NCBI GenBank assembly: GCA_014879945.1
Contig: JACSRE010000293.1
Location: forward strand, 1 to 53,472
Reading direction: 5' to 3'
Length of the DNA: 53,472 bases
Source of the DNA: Myxococcus sp.
GTDB taxonomy: Bacteria > Myxococcota > Myxococcia > Myxococcales > Myxococcaceae
Every line of letters starts with the position of its first letter. Positions within the stretch are counted from its first letter, which is position 1. The translations under genes and the position numbers were made by a program. Under the pieces are notes generated by a model that had not been told where the DNA came from, did no database searches, and saw nothing but the letters and a program-made list of their open reading frames with translations. Positions 7,912-16,022 of the stretch are shown here, in pieces.

Positions 7912-9474
7912 ATGGAACGCTCCGCGGCCACCCTGCCGTCACACCTGCAGCGCTACGTCGTCGACCAGGAGTATGCGTCGTATACGCCGCGCGACCAGGC
8001 GGTCTGGCGCCACATCATGAAGCGCCTGCGCAGCCACCTCGACGGCCGCGCGCACGACGTCTACCTGCGGGGCCTCGACGCCACCGGCATCGACCTCGAG
8101 CGCATTCCCCACCTCGAGACGATGAACGAGAAGCTGGCGCCGCTGGGCTGGAGCGCGGTGGGCGTGCGCGGCTTCATTCCGCCGGCGGTCTTCACCGAGA
8201 TGCAGGCCCGCGGGGTGCTGGCCATCGCCGCCGACATTCGCAGCCACGAGCACATCTCGTACACGCCCGCGCCCGACATCGTGCACGAGTCGGCGGGCCA
8301 CGCGCCCATCATCGCCGACGCGGCCTACGCGCGGTTCCTCAAGGCCGCGGGCGAGGTGGGCTTCAAGGCCATCGCGTCGGCCGAGGACCGCGCCATGTTC
8401 GAGGCGATTCGCAACGTGTCGGTGGTGAAGGAAGACCCCTTCTCGACGCGCGACGACGTGCTGCACGCCGAGAACCGGCTCCAGGCCGCGGCGGCGTCGG
8501 TGCGCTACGTCTCGGAGTCGACCCGGGCCAGCCGCCTGTACTGGTGGACCGCCGAGTACGGCATGGTCGGCACGCTCGAGCAGCCCAGGCTCTACGGCGC
8601 CGGGCTGCTGTCGAGCATCGGCGAGGCCGAGCACTGCCTCACCGACGAGGTGCGCAAGGTGCCGTTGTCGATGGTGTGCACCACCACCGCCTACGACATC
8701 ACCCGCATGCAGCCGCAGCTCTTCGTGGCGCGTGACTTCAACCACCTCAACGACGTGCTCGACGAGTTCCGCAACACGCTGGCCTGGAGCCGCGGCGGAG
8801 ACTTCGGGCTCGACGAGGCGCTGCGCTCACAGACGGTCAACCACCTGGTGCTGCGCAAGCCCTCGGGCGAGCTGCTCGAGCTGAGCGGCGAGGTGAACCA
8901 GGTGCGCCGGTTCGGGCGCGAGACGGGGCCCAACCTGACGGCGGCGGTCATCGAGCTGGGCGGCCCGGTGATGCTCTCGCAGGCCGGGCAGGTCACCGAG
9001 GGCCCCCGGAAGAACAACGCGGTGGTGCTCATCGGCACCGAGAAGCTGCCCGCGCGCGGCCACTTCAGCTTCACCCTGCGCTCGGGGGTCGAGGTGTCGG
9101 GCTTCGTCGTCGAGGGGCACGAGGTCATCGACTTCACCGCCTGGTACGCCGGCCAGCCGCTGCCGGTGCCGACGTGGGCCTACGTGGCCATCGCGCAGTC
9201 GATCCCGTCGGTCGCGGGCGGGCCCGCCGACCCGGCGTCGTGGGACAAGCACTTCGGCCAGCTCGACAGCTTCACCGCCGGCACGTCCGAGGCGCTGGCG
9301 CGCAAGCGCAAGGCCGAAGAGCTGTCGGCGGCGACGGCGCAGGCCTACCGCGAGGTCGAGAAGATGCGGCAGTCGAAGGCCGTCGACCGCAAGCAGCTCG
9401 AGGCGCTCCGCAAGGAGCACAAGGCCGAGCCGCTGCTGCTGGAAGAGATCGGCGAGCTGCTCGAGCGCAGCTGA
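7912..9474 (+). CDS. Pterin-dependent aromatic amino acid hydroxylase (phenylalanine-4-hydroxylase type)
   Basis: This 520-residue protein starts at the ATG at 7912 (MERSAATLPS). The catalytic core of aromatic amino acid hydroxylases is clear. The iron-binding pair His125 and His130 lies in PDIVHESAGHAPI, and the third ligand Glu215 in YWWTAEYG, giving the 2-His-1-carboxylate centre. The reaction is ring hydroxylation of Phe (or Tyr/Trp) with tetrahydropterin and O2. About 200 residues follow the core (from about 305), ending in a charged coiled-coil tail; simple bacterial enzymes of 260-300 residues lack this. No regulatory ACT domain is visible, and no pterin dehydratase gene lies nearby. 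The gene diverges from the sensor pair. Confidence 0.9.
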   Translation: MERSAATLPSHLQRYVVDQEYASYTPRDQAVWRHIMKRLRSHLDGRAHDVYLRGLDATGIDLERIPHLETMNEKLAPLGWSAVGVRGFIPPAVFTEMQARGVLAIAADIRSHEHISYTPAPDIVHESAGHAPIIADAAYARFLKAAGEVGFKAIASAEDRAMFEAIRNVSVVKEDPFSTRDDVLHAENRLQAAAASVRYVSESTRASRLYWWTAEYGMVGTLEQPRLYGAGLLSSIGEAEHCLTDEVRKVPLSMVCTTTAYDITRMQPQLFVARDFNHLNDVLDEFRNTLAWSRGGDFGLDEALRSQTVNHLVLRKPSGELLELSGEVNQVRRFGRETGPNLTAAVIELGGPVMLSQAGQVTEGPRKNNAVVLIGTEKLPARGHFSFTLRSGVEVSGFVVEGHEVIDFTAWYAGQPLPVPTWAYVAIAQSIPSVAGGPADPASWDKHFGQLDSFTAGTSEALARKRKAEELSAATAQAYREVEKMRQSKAVDRKQLEALRKEHKAEPLLLEEIGELLERS

Positions 9475-9483
9475 CTTCGAGGC

Positions 9484-10458
9484 TCACGGCAACGGGCGCA
9501 CCGTGAGGGCCTTCGAGGCGAGGAACTCGGGGTTGAGCACCTTCGAGGTGTAGCGGCTGCCGTGGTCGCACAGGAAGGTGACGATGCGCTTGCCCGAGCC
9601 CTGGTAGCGCCGCGCCACCTCGTAGGCGCCGCGCACGTTCAGGGCCGCGCTGGTGCCGACCAGGAGCGCGTCGCTGCGGGCCAGGTGGTACAGCATCTCG
9701 ATCATCTCCTGGTCGGTCACGCGCAGCGCCGAGTCGACGCGCGCGCGCTTGAAGTTCTCGGTCAGGCGCATGATGCCGATGCCCTCGGTGATGGAGCCGC
9801 CGGAGCCCTCGACCTTGCCGCTGGTGACGTACGAGTAGAGCCCCGAGCCGGGCGGGTCGAGCAGCACCACCTCGAGCGCGGGGTTCTTCTCTTTGAGGTA
9901 GCGCGAGACGCCGCCGAGGGTGCCGCCGGTGCCGACCGACGAGACCAGCACGTCGACGCGGCCCCCGGTCTGGGCCCAGAGCTCGGCGCCGGTGGTCTGG
10001 TAGTGGAAGTCGCCGTTGGCGGGGTTCTCGAACTGGTTGGCCCAGAACCACCCGTGCTGCTCCGAGAGGGCGCGGGCCTGGTGGTAGAAGTGGCCCGGGT
10101 TGGCGAAGGGCACCACCGGCACCCTGCGCACGTCGACGCCCATGGCCTCGAGGTAGTCGTACTTCTCGCGCGCCTGGTTGTCGGGCATCGTCACCACCAC
10201 GCGGTAGCCGCGCTCGATGCCCAGCAGGGCGAGGCCGATGCCGGTGTTCCCCGCGGTGCCTTCGACGATGGTGCCGCCGGGCCCGAGCAGGCCCCGGGCC
10301 TCTGCGTCGCGGATCATGCCCTTGGCCGCGCGGTCCTTGATGCTGCCGCCGGGGTTCATGAACTCGGCCTTGCCGAAGAGCTCGCAGCCGGTGCGCTTCG
10401 AGAGCGAGCCCAGGCGCAAGAGCGGCGTGTCTCCGACACAGTCCCAGAGGGTGGTCAT
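9484..10458 (-). CDS. PLP-dependent cysteine synthase-like protein
   Basis: This 324-residue protein starts at the ATG at 10458 (MTTLWDCVGDTPLLRL). It is a fold-type II PLP enzyme: the PLP lysine lies in NPGGSIKDRAA near residue 45, the substrate loop is VEGTAGNTGIGLA, and the phosphate-binding loop is SSVGTGGTLGG. True cysteine synthases usually have TSGNTG in the substrate loop; the EGTAGNTG form is found in a related branch. The reaction is therefore probably beta-replacement on O-acetylserine or a similar activated serine, but the donor is uncertain. It is convergent with the hydroxylase gene (9 bases apart) and divergent from the next gene. The open frame continues far upstream, but only as antisense to the 1024-residue gene. 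Confidence 0.88.
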   Translation of the reverse strand: MTTLWDCVGDTPLLRLGSLSKRTGCELFGKAEFMNPGGSIKDRAAKGMIRDAEARGLLGPGGTIVEGTAGNTGIGLALLGIERGYRVVVTMPDNQAREKYDYLEAMGVDVRRVPVVPFANPGHFYHQARALSEQHGWFWANQFENPANGDFHYQTTGAELWAQTGGRVDVLVSSVGTGGTLGGVSRYLKEKNPALEVVLLDPPGSGLYSYVTSGKVEGSGGSITEGIGIMRLTENFKRARVDSALRVTDQEMIEMLYHLARSDALLVGTSAALNVRGAYEVARRYQGSGKRIVTFLCDHGSRYTSKVLNPEFLASKALTVRPLP

Positions 10459-10614
10459 GCCCCGGTTCCTAGGCGCAGCCCCTCCGGCCTGCCAGCGCCG
10501 TCTGGGCGGCCCGGCGCTGACGCCGCGGCGTTTCGGCGCCGCAGTGCACGTTTGAGCCTCCCCGGGGGTCGTGCCATGAACGGCGGCCGACCACCGACTC
10601 TCTGGAGACCCTCC

Positions 10615-13600
10615 ATGCCCAGCATCACCGTCAAGCGCGGCGTCCAGTTTCGCCCCGACCTGTTCTCGAAGAGCGACCGCTCCGCCTGGTTCGACGCCGT
10701 CGGGAAGGAGCTCGCGGCGCGCGGGGTGAGCCTGAAGGTGGGCGACGGCGCCAACGCGAAGGTGGTGACCGATGGCACCTCGCTCAAGGCGGCGATGAAG
10801 GAGCTGCAGGCCCAGGCGACGGCGGCCAACCAGCCGCTGCGCGCCTACGTGTCGGACCTGATGCAGGCCATGGACGACGTGGTGGTGGGCGGCAAGGTCA
10901 AGGCGGGCGACCTGTTCGACTTCTCGAGAGAGTCGGCGCTCTCGAAGGCCCTGGGCATGAATGACGCCTCGCGCTTCAACTACGCCGCCAGCACCACCGA
11001 GTTCGGCAAGGCCGCCCGGCTCAAGCCCGAGGCCTCGCTGGCCATCGACGGCGTCACCCTGCAGATCATCGAGCCGAAGGCGACCATCGACCTCTCGACG
11101 ATTCCGCACATGAGCGCCGAGACGCTCAAGAACGCGCCGATCAGCTACGGCCGCGACGGCGAAGAGGTGGAAGACACCCGCGTCATCACCGGCCTCACCA
11201 CCGCCGAGACGGTCAAGCTCGCGGCGAACTCGCTCAACGACCTGCAGCGCTCGCGCGCCGTCGCCGGCCTCACCGTCGGCACCGTGCCGCTGGAGGAGAT
11301 GAGCTGGGAGAGCGAGGCCCACGCGCTGCGCCGCGCCAACCCCTACGTCTCGTTCACCCTCGACAGCCGGAGCTACGAGATCAACCCGAACAACGGCCAG
11401 CCGCGGGTCGCGGTGGGCCGCGACTTCTTCTTCGACACCTTCATGGCGAAGAAGGACCTCTCGACCGGCAAGCTGACGAAGGACCTGCAGAAGGCCGAGC
11501 TGATGTACCGCGCGCGCATCCGGTACGGCTCCGACCGCGACCCCTTCGAGGGCACGCGCGTGCTCATCGGCATGAAAGAGGGCACGGCCATCGACGCCGC
11601 GGGCACCAAGCACGCCCGGAAGATCGACAGCCGCACCGACAGCGCGAACCAGGCGATCTTCGACACCCTGCTCGCCTCGGCGGCCACCGGCAAGCTGGGC
11701 GCGGGCTGGGGCAGCTTCAGCGCCAACAACGTCGCGCCCGCGGCGGCCAGCATGTACCGGGTGGCCGTGCAGAAGGGCATCACCGAGAACGTCGGCGGTG
11801 AGACGGGCGTGCTGGCGCTCGAGGCCGGCGCCGTGGCCCGGCAGATTCGCGGCCGCTTCCACCTCGACGAGACCGACCAGAGCGCGCTGGTGACCTCGTT
11901 CCAGCAGGCCGGGGAGCCCCGCATCAAGGAGCTGGTCGAGCTCATCACGGCGGCGCCCGACTGGGCGGCGAGCAACGGCCGGCCCTCGAAGGCCGAGCTG
12001 CTGGCGACCGCGAACGGGCTGCTCGACCGCACCGCCGTCGTCACCGCGGCCGCCGAGGGCCTCAAGGCGCTCGACCCCTCGCTCACCGTCGACAAGGCGC
12101 TCATCGACCGCCTCTGGCCGGGCCAGCGCATCACCACCAAGCAGGACGCCAAGCTCCAGCGCGTGGTGGCCGACGCGATTCGCGGCCAGTACGACGGCTT
12201 CGCCGAGAGCGTCGATCAGCTCCAGCGCGCCATCGGCGGCAACGGCGACCGCGCGGTGCGCGACGCGGGCAGCGCGAACGACGTGCGCGACTTCTTGAAG
12301 ACCAGGGCGGCGGTGAGCCGTTTCATGAAGCACGCCGAGCAGCGCGGCTCGACCAGCGGCGTCACCGCGGGCAACCCGGCCAGCTACGTCGCCTACGCCA
12401 GGAAGCTGATCGAGATGCCCGACGGGCGCGAGAAGACCGACCTGCTCCAGTCGATCGGCGTCGGCCTCAACCAGCTGCGCGACATGACCGAGGCGTCGTT
12501 CGCGTCTTCGGTGAAGGTCGACCCGGCCCTGACCCGGCAGCAGACCTTCGGCGGCTTCTTGAAGGAGTTCGACGCCCAGCTGGCGGGGCCGAACAAAGAC
12601 GCCTTCCTCACCGAGCTGGGCGCGGCGCTCGCGCGAAGCAGCCCGGCCCTGCAGAACGCCACCGACAAGGCGAAGGTCGCGGCCGACCTGCGGAAGAACC
12701 TGGTCGCGGCGCACGCCGAGGTGCTCCACCGCATGGTCGAGGGGGCCGGCGGCTGGGGCCAGGCCATATGGTTCAACAACTATCGGCAGGCCGCGCTGAA
12801 CATCAACCCGCAGTCGTGGAACTTCATCATCGGGTCCATGGACTACACCGAGTTCTACGACGCGGCGGCCGGCCAGGCCCTCACCTTCCAGGAGCGCACC
12901 AGCCGCAACCCGCTCGACCCCGCGAAGATGACGGGCGCGATGATCTCGAACGACGTGCAGATCGAGCTCGAGGCCGAGGCCGGCTACACCAGCGCCATTC
13001 GCAAGGCGCAGTACGCGCTCAACGGCGCGGCAGCGGGCCTGATGATGGACTACGCGCTGGCGAAGGGCACGCCGGGGCTCGTAGCGGGCGACGCGGCGGG
13101 CTTCGAGAAGTGGTTCTCGGTCGAGGTCGCGAAGACGGGCGCGCCGAAGCAGGCGCTCATCGACGAGCTCAACGCCTTCGCGCGGGGCAAGGGGTCGGCC
13201 ATCGACTTCAACCGCGTGCTGCGCCCGCTCGACGAGCAGGAGAAGGCGATTCGCGTGCTGACCGGCTTCGCCGGGCAGAAGAACCCGGCGCTCGACGTCA
13301 GCGACCGCGCCGCCGTCGAGGCCTGGTACCGGCAGCAGGGCAACCTGCGCGAGACCGAGCTCAACGCCTTCCTCACCGAGGTGGCGCAGTACGCGGCCAC
13401 CACCCGGAGCGAGCTTCCGCTCTCGCCCGAGCTGCTCAAGACGCTCGACTTCAAGCCCTTCGCGGGCAGCAACGTCGGCCAGCCGACGGCCGGGCACGGC
13501 GCGCTCCTCGACGATCTCGGCATCGCCGAGGAGGTGTGGGCGATGGTCAAGAAGGCGCAGCAAGACCTGTCGGCCGCGCGCGGCGCCGAGGTGCAGCGCA

Positions 13601-13689
13601 TTCTGAGGGACAACGACCTGCGCGACCGCGGCTGGGACCCGCCGTCGAAGTCGAAGGGTGACTACGCCATCGACTACGCGCTTCGTTGA
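10615..13689 (+). CDS. Large cytoplasmic orphan protein (1024 residues)
   Basis: Start is the ATG at 10615, with GGAG 8 bases upstream. There is no signal peptide or membrane segment, so the protein is soluble. Residues about 140-330 are beta-rich, with DGVTLQIIEPKATIDL, FTLDSRSYEIN, GRDFFFDTFMAKK, MYRARIRYGSD and RVLIGMKEG. The order YFDT-like, RIR-like, K-like recalls CYTH/triphosphate-tunnel domains, but I cannot find the N-terminal ExExK signature, so this is only a hint. From about 390 on, the protein is mostly helical. I do not recognise the family. It stands alone between the PLP enzyme and a zinc-ribbon gene. Codon use is like its neighbours, so nothing suggests recent transfer. Confidence 0.85.
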   Translation: MPSITVKRGVQFRPDLFSKSDRSAWFDAVGKELAARGVSLKVGDGANAKVVTDGTSLKAAMKELQAQATAANQPLRAYVSDLMQAMDDVVVGGKVKAGDLFDFSRESALSKALGMNDASRFNYAASTTEFGKAARLKPEASLAIDGVTLQIIEPKATIDLSTIPHMSAETLKNAPISYGRDGEEVEDTRVITGLTTAETVKLAANSLNDLQRSRAVAGLTVGTVPLEEMSWESEAHALRRANPYVSFTLDSRSYEINPNNGQPRVAVGRDFFFDTFMAKKDLSTGKLTKDLQKAELMYRARIRYGSDRDPFEGTRVLIGMKEGTAIDAAGTKHARKIDSRTDSANQAIFDTLLASAATGKLGAGWGSFSANNVAPAAASMYRVAVQKGITENVGGETGVLALEAGAVARQIRGRFHLDETDQSALVTSFQQAGEPRIKELVELITAAPDWAASNGRPSKAELLATANGLLDRTAVVTAAAEGLKALDPSLTVDKALIDRLWPGQRITTKQDAKLQRVVADAIRGQYDGFAESVDQLQRAIGGNGDRAVRDAGSANDVRDFLKTRAAVSRFMKHAEQRGSTSGVTAGNPASYVAYARKLIEMPDGREKTDLLQSIGVGLNQLRDMTEASFASSVKVDPALTRQQTFGGFLKEFDAQLAGPNKDAFLTELGAALARSSPALQNATDKAKVAADLRKNLVAAHAEVLHRMVEGAGGWGQAIWFNNYRQAALNINPQSWNFIIGSMDYTEFYDAAAGQALTFQERTSRNPLDPAKMTGAMISNDVQIELEAEAGYTSAIRKAQYALNGAAAGLMMDYALAKGTPGLVAGDAAGFEKWFSVEVAKTGAPKQALIDELNAFARGKGSAIDFNRVLRPLDEQEKAIRVLTGFAGQKNPALDVSDRAAVEAWYRQQGNLRETELNAFLTEVAQYAATTRSELPLSPELLKTLDFKPFAGSNVGQPTAGHGALLDDLGIAEEVWAMVKKAQQDLSAARGAEVQRILRDNDLRDRGWDPPSKSKGDYAIDYALR

Positions 13690-13704
13690 CCTAGCATCGG
13701 GCGG

Positions 13705-14421
13705 GTGAGCCCACTGGTCTGCCCTTCCTGCGGCGCGTCGTTTCGTTCAGCCGACCTCGACCGCCGCCTCGCCCTCGCCAGCTGCCAGGCCTGCGGCGCG
13801 GTGATGGACCTGCGGACGCGCTCGGGCGCCACCAACGAGCTGGTCGACGCCCTCACCCGGCCGGCGCCGCCGCCGGCGCTGCCGTTGCCTGAGCAGTTCA
13901 AGGTCGTCGAGACGCCGGGCCGGCTCGACGTGCGGTGGCGCTGGTTCGCGCCGGTGCACCTGTTCCTCCTGGTGTTCGCCCTCTTCTGGAACGGCTTCAT
14001 GGTGATGTGGTTCAGCATCGCCCTGGCCCAGGGCATCACCGCCATGGCGCTGTTCGGCAGCTTCCACGCCATCATCGGCATCGGGGTCGGGTACGGCGCG
14101 CTGGCCGGCCTCATCAACTCGACGCGCATCTCGCTCGAGGGCGGCCTGCTGTCGGTCAGGCACGGGCCGCTCCCGTGGGTCGGCGCGGGCGACTGGAAGA
14201 AGGAGGACCTCGCGCAGCTCTACGGCGAGCAGCGCGTGATCTCGGGAAAGAACGGCCGGCGAACGACGTTCTCGCTCAACGCCATGCTCCGCGATGGGCG
14301 GCGGGTCACCCTGGTGAAGGGGCTGACCGACAAGACGCAGGCGCTGTGGCTGGAGCGCGCGCTCGAGACCCGGCTGCAGATCGTGGACGCCCCGGTCCGC
14401 GGAGAGCTCGACAAGCGTTGA
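13705..14421 (+). CDS. Zinc-ribbon membrane protein of unknown function
   Basis: This 238-residue protein starts at a GTG at 13705, 15 bases after the preceding stop. An N-terminal zinc ribbon has CPSC (residues 6-9) and CQAC (about 27-30). Two hydrophobic segments (about 83-108 and 110-135) are predicted to cross the membrane, and the C-terminal 100 residues form a soluble domain (LSVRHGPLPWVGAGDW) resembling membrane-proximal PH-like beta domains. It may be co-transcribed with the 1024-residue gene. Its function is unknown. Two other zinc-ribbon proteins lie within 9 kb. Confidence 0.78.
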   Translation: MSPLVCPSCGASFRSADLDRRLALASCQACGAVMDLRTRSGATNELVDALTRPAPPPALPLPEQFKVVETPGRLDVRWRWFAPVHLFLLVFALFWNGFMVMWFSIALAQGITAMALFGSFHAIIGIGVGYGALAGLINSTRISLEGGLLSVRHGPLPWVGAGDWKKEDLAQLYGEQRVISGKNGRRTTFSLNAMLRDGRRVTLVKGLTDKTQALWLERALETRLQIVDAPVRGELDKR

Positions 14422-14490
14422 GCGGCTGAGGTGCAAGTGCGCCGAAGGATGGCGCAGGTGGCCTCGTCTTCGTCGAGGGCCCGCGGCAGG

Positions 14491-14643
14491 CGTCACCTCG
14501 CGGCGCCAGGTGGGGCACCGTGCCGGGCCGCGCTCGCCGCAGGGGCTCTCGACGGCGCCGCGCCACGCGTCACCTCGCGGCGCCAGGTGGGGCACCGTGC
14601 CGGCCGCGCTCGCCGCAGGGGATCTCGACGGCGCCGCGGCAGG
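14491..14643. repeat. Tandem repeat, about 77-base unit, two near-identical copies
   Basis: Two units begin at 14491 and 14568 with CGTCACCTCGCGGCGCCAGG; the second is one base shorter and they differ at only a few positions. A partial third unit starts at 14644 and runs into the 3' end of the HAD gene, and a degenerate piece precedes the first. Together they fill most of the 224-base gap between the convergent zinc-ribbon and HAD genes. No coding sequence is evident. Confidence 0.85.
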
Positions 14644-14645
14644 CG

Positions 14646-15263
14646 TCAGCTCGCGACGCCTTCGACCAGCTCGGCCCGGAGCGCGCGCAGCTGCTCGCGG
14701 AACGCCTGGGCGGTGGTGAAGACGCGCCCCTGCATGCCCAGCGCGGTCGCGGCGTCGGCGAAGCGCGCCACGTCATCGAAGAACGCCACCCGCTCGGCGG
14801 GGGCCCGGGCCAGGGCGAGCGCGCGCCGGTAGATCTCGGGCTCGGGCTTCACGTGGCCGACCTCGTACGAGAGCACCAGGCCATCGAAGCGGGCGAGCAC
14901 GGGGAGCCTGGGGCGCAGGTACTCGATGTGCTGATCATGGGTGTTCGACAGCAGCACCAGCCGAACCCGGCCGACCAGGCGCTCCACCTCGCGCACCATC
15001 TCGTCGTAGACGGTGAAGTGGCAGCTCCAGAGGTTCAGCCATTCAGCCACAGGCACCTCGCGCCCGAGCCTGGCCACCAGCTCCTGCCGCAGCGAGTCGC
15101 CCGGCAGGTGGCCCCGGTTCACCCGGTCCCACAGGCCGCCGTCGAGCCGCTCGCGGAGCGCCTCGCGGCTCGAGCCGAAGACGCGCGCCAGCTCGGAGAA
15201 GAGCTTCTCGTTGTCGTGAAAGGCGAGCACGTTGCCGAGGTCGAGGACGAGGGCGTCGATCAT
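14646..15263 (-). CDS. HAD-superfamily hydrolase (YihX-like subfamily IA)
   Basis: This 205-residue protein is of typical length for small HAD phosphatases. The nucleophile motif is LVLDLGNVLAFHD (Asp8), with Gly two residues later instead of the usual second Asp, as in the DLGNV group that includes glucose-1-phosphatase YihX. Motif II is LLSNTHD, motif III has Lys in GHVKPEPEIY, and motif IV is FFDDVARFADAA. It probably removes phosphate from a small sugar or nucleotide phosphate; the substrate is unknown. The start overlaps the stop of the phospholipase-D-like gene by ATGA. Its last codons fall in the edge of the 77-base repeat, so the C-terminus may have been shaped by that repeat. Confidence 0.85.
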   Translation of the reverse strand: MIDALVLDLGNVLAFHDNEKLFSELARVFGSSREALRERLDGGLWDRVNRGHLPGDSLRQELVARLGREVPVAEWLNLWSCHFTVYDEMVREVERLVGRVRLVLLSNTHDQHIEYLRPRLPVLARFDGLVLSYEVGHVKPEPEIYRRALALARAPAERVAFFDDVARFADAATALGMQGRVFTTAQAFREQLRALRAELVEGVAS

Positions 15264-15913
15264 CGTGGTCTTCCCATGCGGCGCGAGCGCCCGAGCACGA
15301 TGCCCGACGAGCCGCGCGCCCTTCCCTTGCTTCGCTTCGGAGGCCCGTCACCGATGGGGTCTGGGCAGAGGTCGAAGTAGCGGCAGCTGCGGCACTCGGC
15401 GCCGGTCCACACCGACTCGAAGAGCGCCGAGACGCGGTCGATGGTGTCGAAGTCTTCGGTGACCAGGCCCAGCTCGAAGTTGCGCGCGTCGCCGTGTTTG
15501 GCGCCGAGCCCGGCGCCGGTGAGGTTGGCGCTGCCGAGGTAGAGCCACGCGCCGTCCACCAGCACGGCCTTGAAGTGCACGCGAGGGCAGAGCTTGAGCT
15601 CCATGCGGGCGCCGCCGGCGCCGCCCTGGCGAATCAGCTTCTCGTGTTTGTCGAACGCGGCGCGAAAGGGTCGCGAGGGCAGCTCGGCGTGGAGCAGCCG
15701 CACCGAGACACCCCGCCGGGCGAGCTGCGCGAACAGGTCTGCGACCGGTCTGAAGGAGCCGTTGAGCTCGACGAGCATGGCCTTGACGTTGGCGGTGGCG
15801 ATCAACACCGACTCGCGGGCTTTCGCCAGCCGATCGAGGACGACGCGTTGGTACAGCTCGTCTTTCGCGAGCAGCTCGGCTTCGAGGGTGCGCACCGAAG
15901 TCCAGTGTCGCAC
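15260..15913 (-). CDS. Phospholipase D-like protein with one HKD motif and a Cys cluster
   Basis: This 217-residue protein starts at a GTG at 15913. It has a single PLD-type motif, VHFKAVLVDGAWLYLGSANLTG, with His, Lys and Asp in HxKxxxxD order and the downstream GSxN. Enzymes with one motif act as dimers (Nuc-type nucleases) or as phosphatidyltransferase-like proteins. After the domain comes CRSCRYFDLC, which could bind a metal, and then a basic tail rich in Arg and Lys that could bind nucleic acid. It is coupled to the HAD gene by ATGA. A nuclease-like role is an inference from the basic tail and single HKD. Confidence 0.8.
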   Translation of the reverse strand: MRHWTSVRTLEAELLAKDELYQRVVLDRLAKARESVLIATANVKAMLVELNGSFRPVADLFAQLARRGVSVRLLHAELPSRPFRAAFDKHEKLIRQGGAGGARMELKLCPRVHFKAVLVDGAWLYLGSANLTGAGLGAKHGDARNFELGLVTEDFDTIDRVSALFESVWTGAECRSCRYFDLCPDPIGDGPPKRSKGRARGSSGIVLGRSRRMGRPR

Positions 15914-16022
15914 GAGGGCGGCGAGCAGGGCACGCGTTCAGGCCCACCTCCACGCCCCAGCCACCGAGCCGGGCGGAGACGCCTTTGACGTGCAGGCATC
16001 ACCGAGGGTGTATCCTCGGGCG

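Noticed and set aside
10512-10541. GC palindrome (core ACGCCGCGGCGT) in the divergent region before the 1024-residue gene
   Set aside because: At this GC content such palindromes are frequent, and nothing nearby indicates a regulator.
9562-10614. Upstream extension of the 1024-residue frame over the PLP enzyme
   Set aside because: It is antisense to the PLP enzyme, while ATG 10615 has a proper ribosome site; the extension is a shadow.
9484-13563. Open frame of 1359 codons on the minus strand covering the 1024-residue gene
   Set aside because: Only its last 324 codons (from the ATG at 10458) are the PLP enzyme; the rest is antisense to a well-supported plus gene and reads as Arg/Leu/Gly/Val-rich low-complexity protein.
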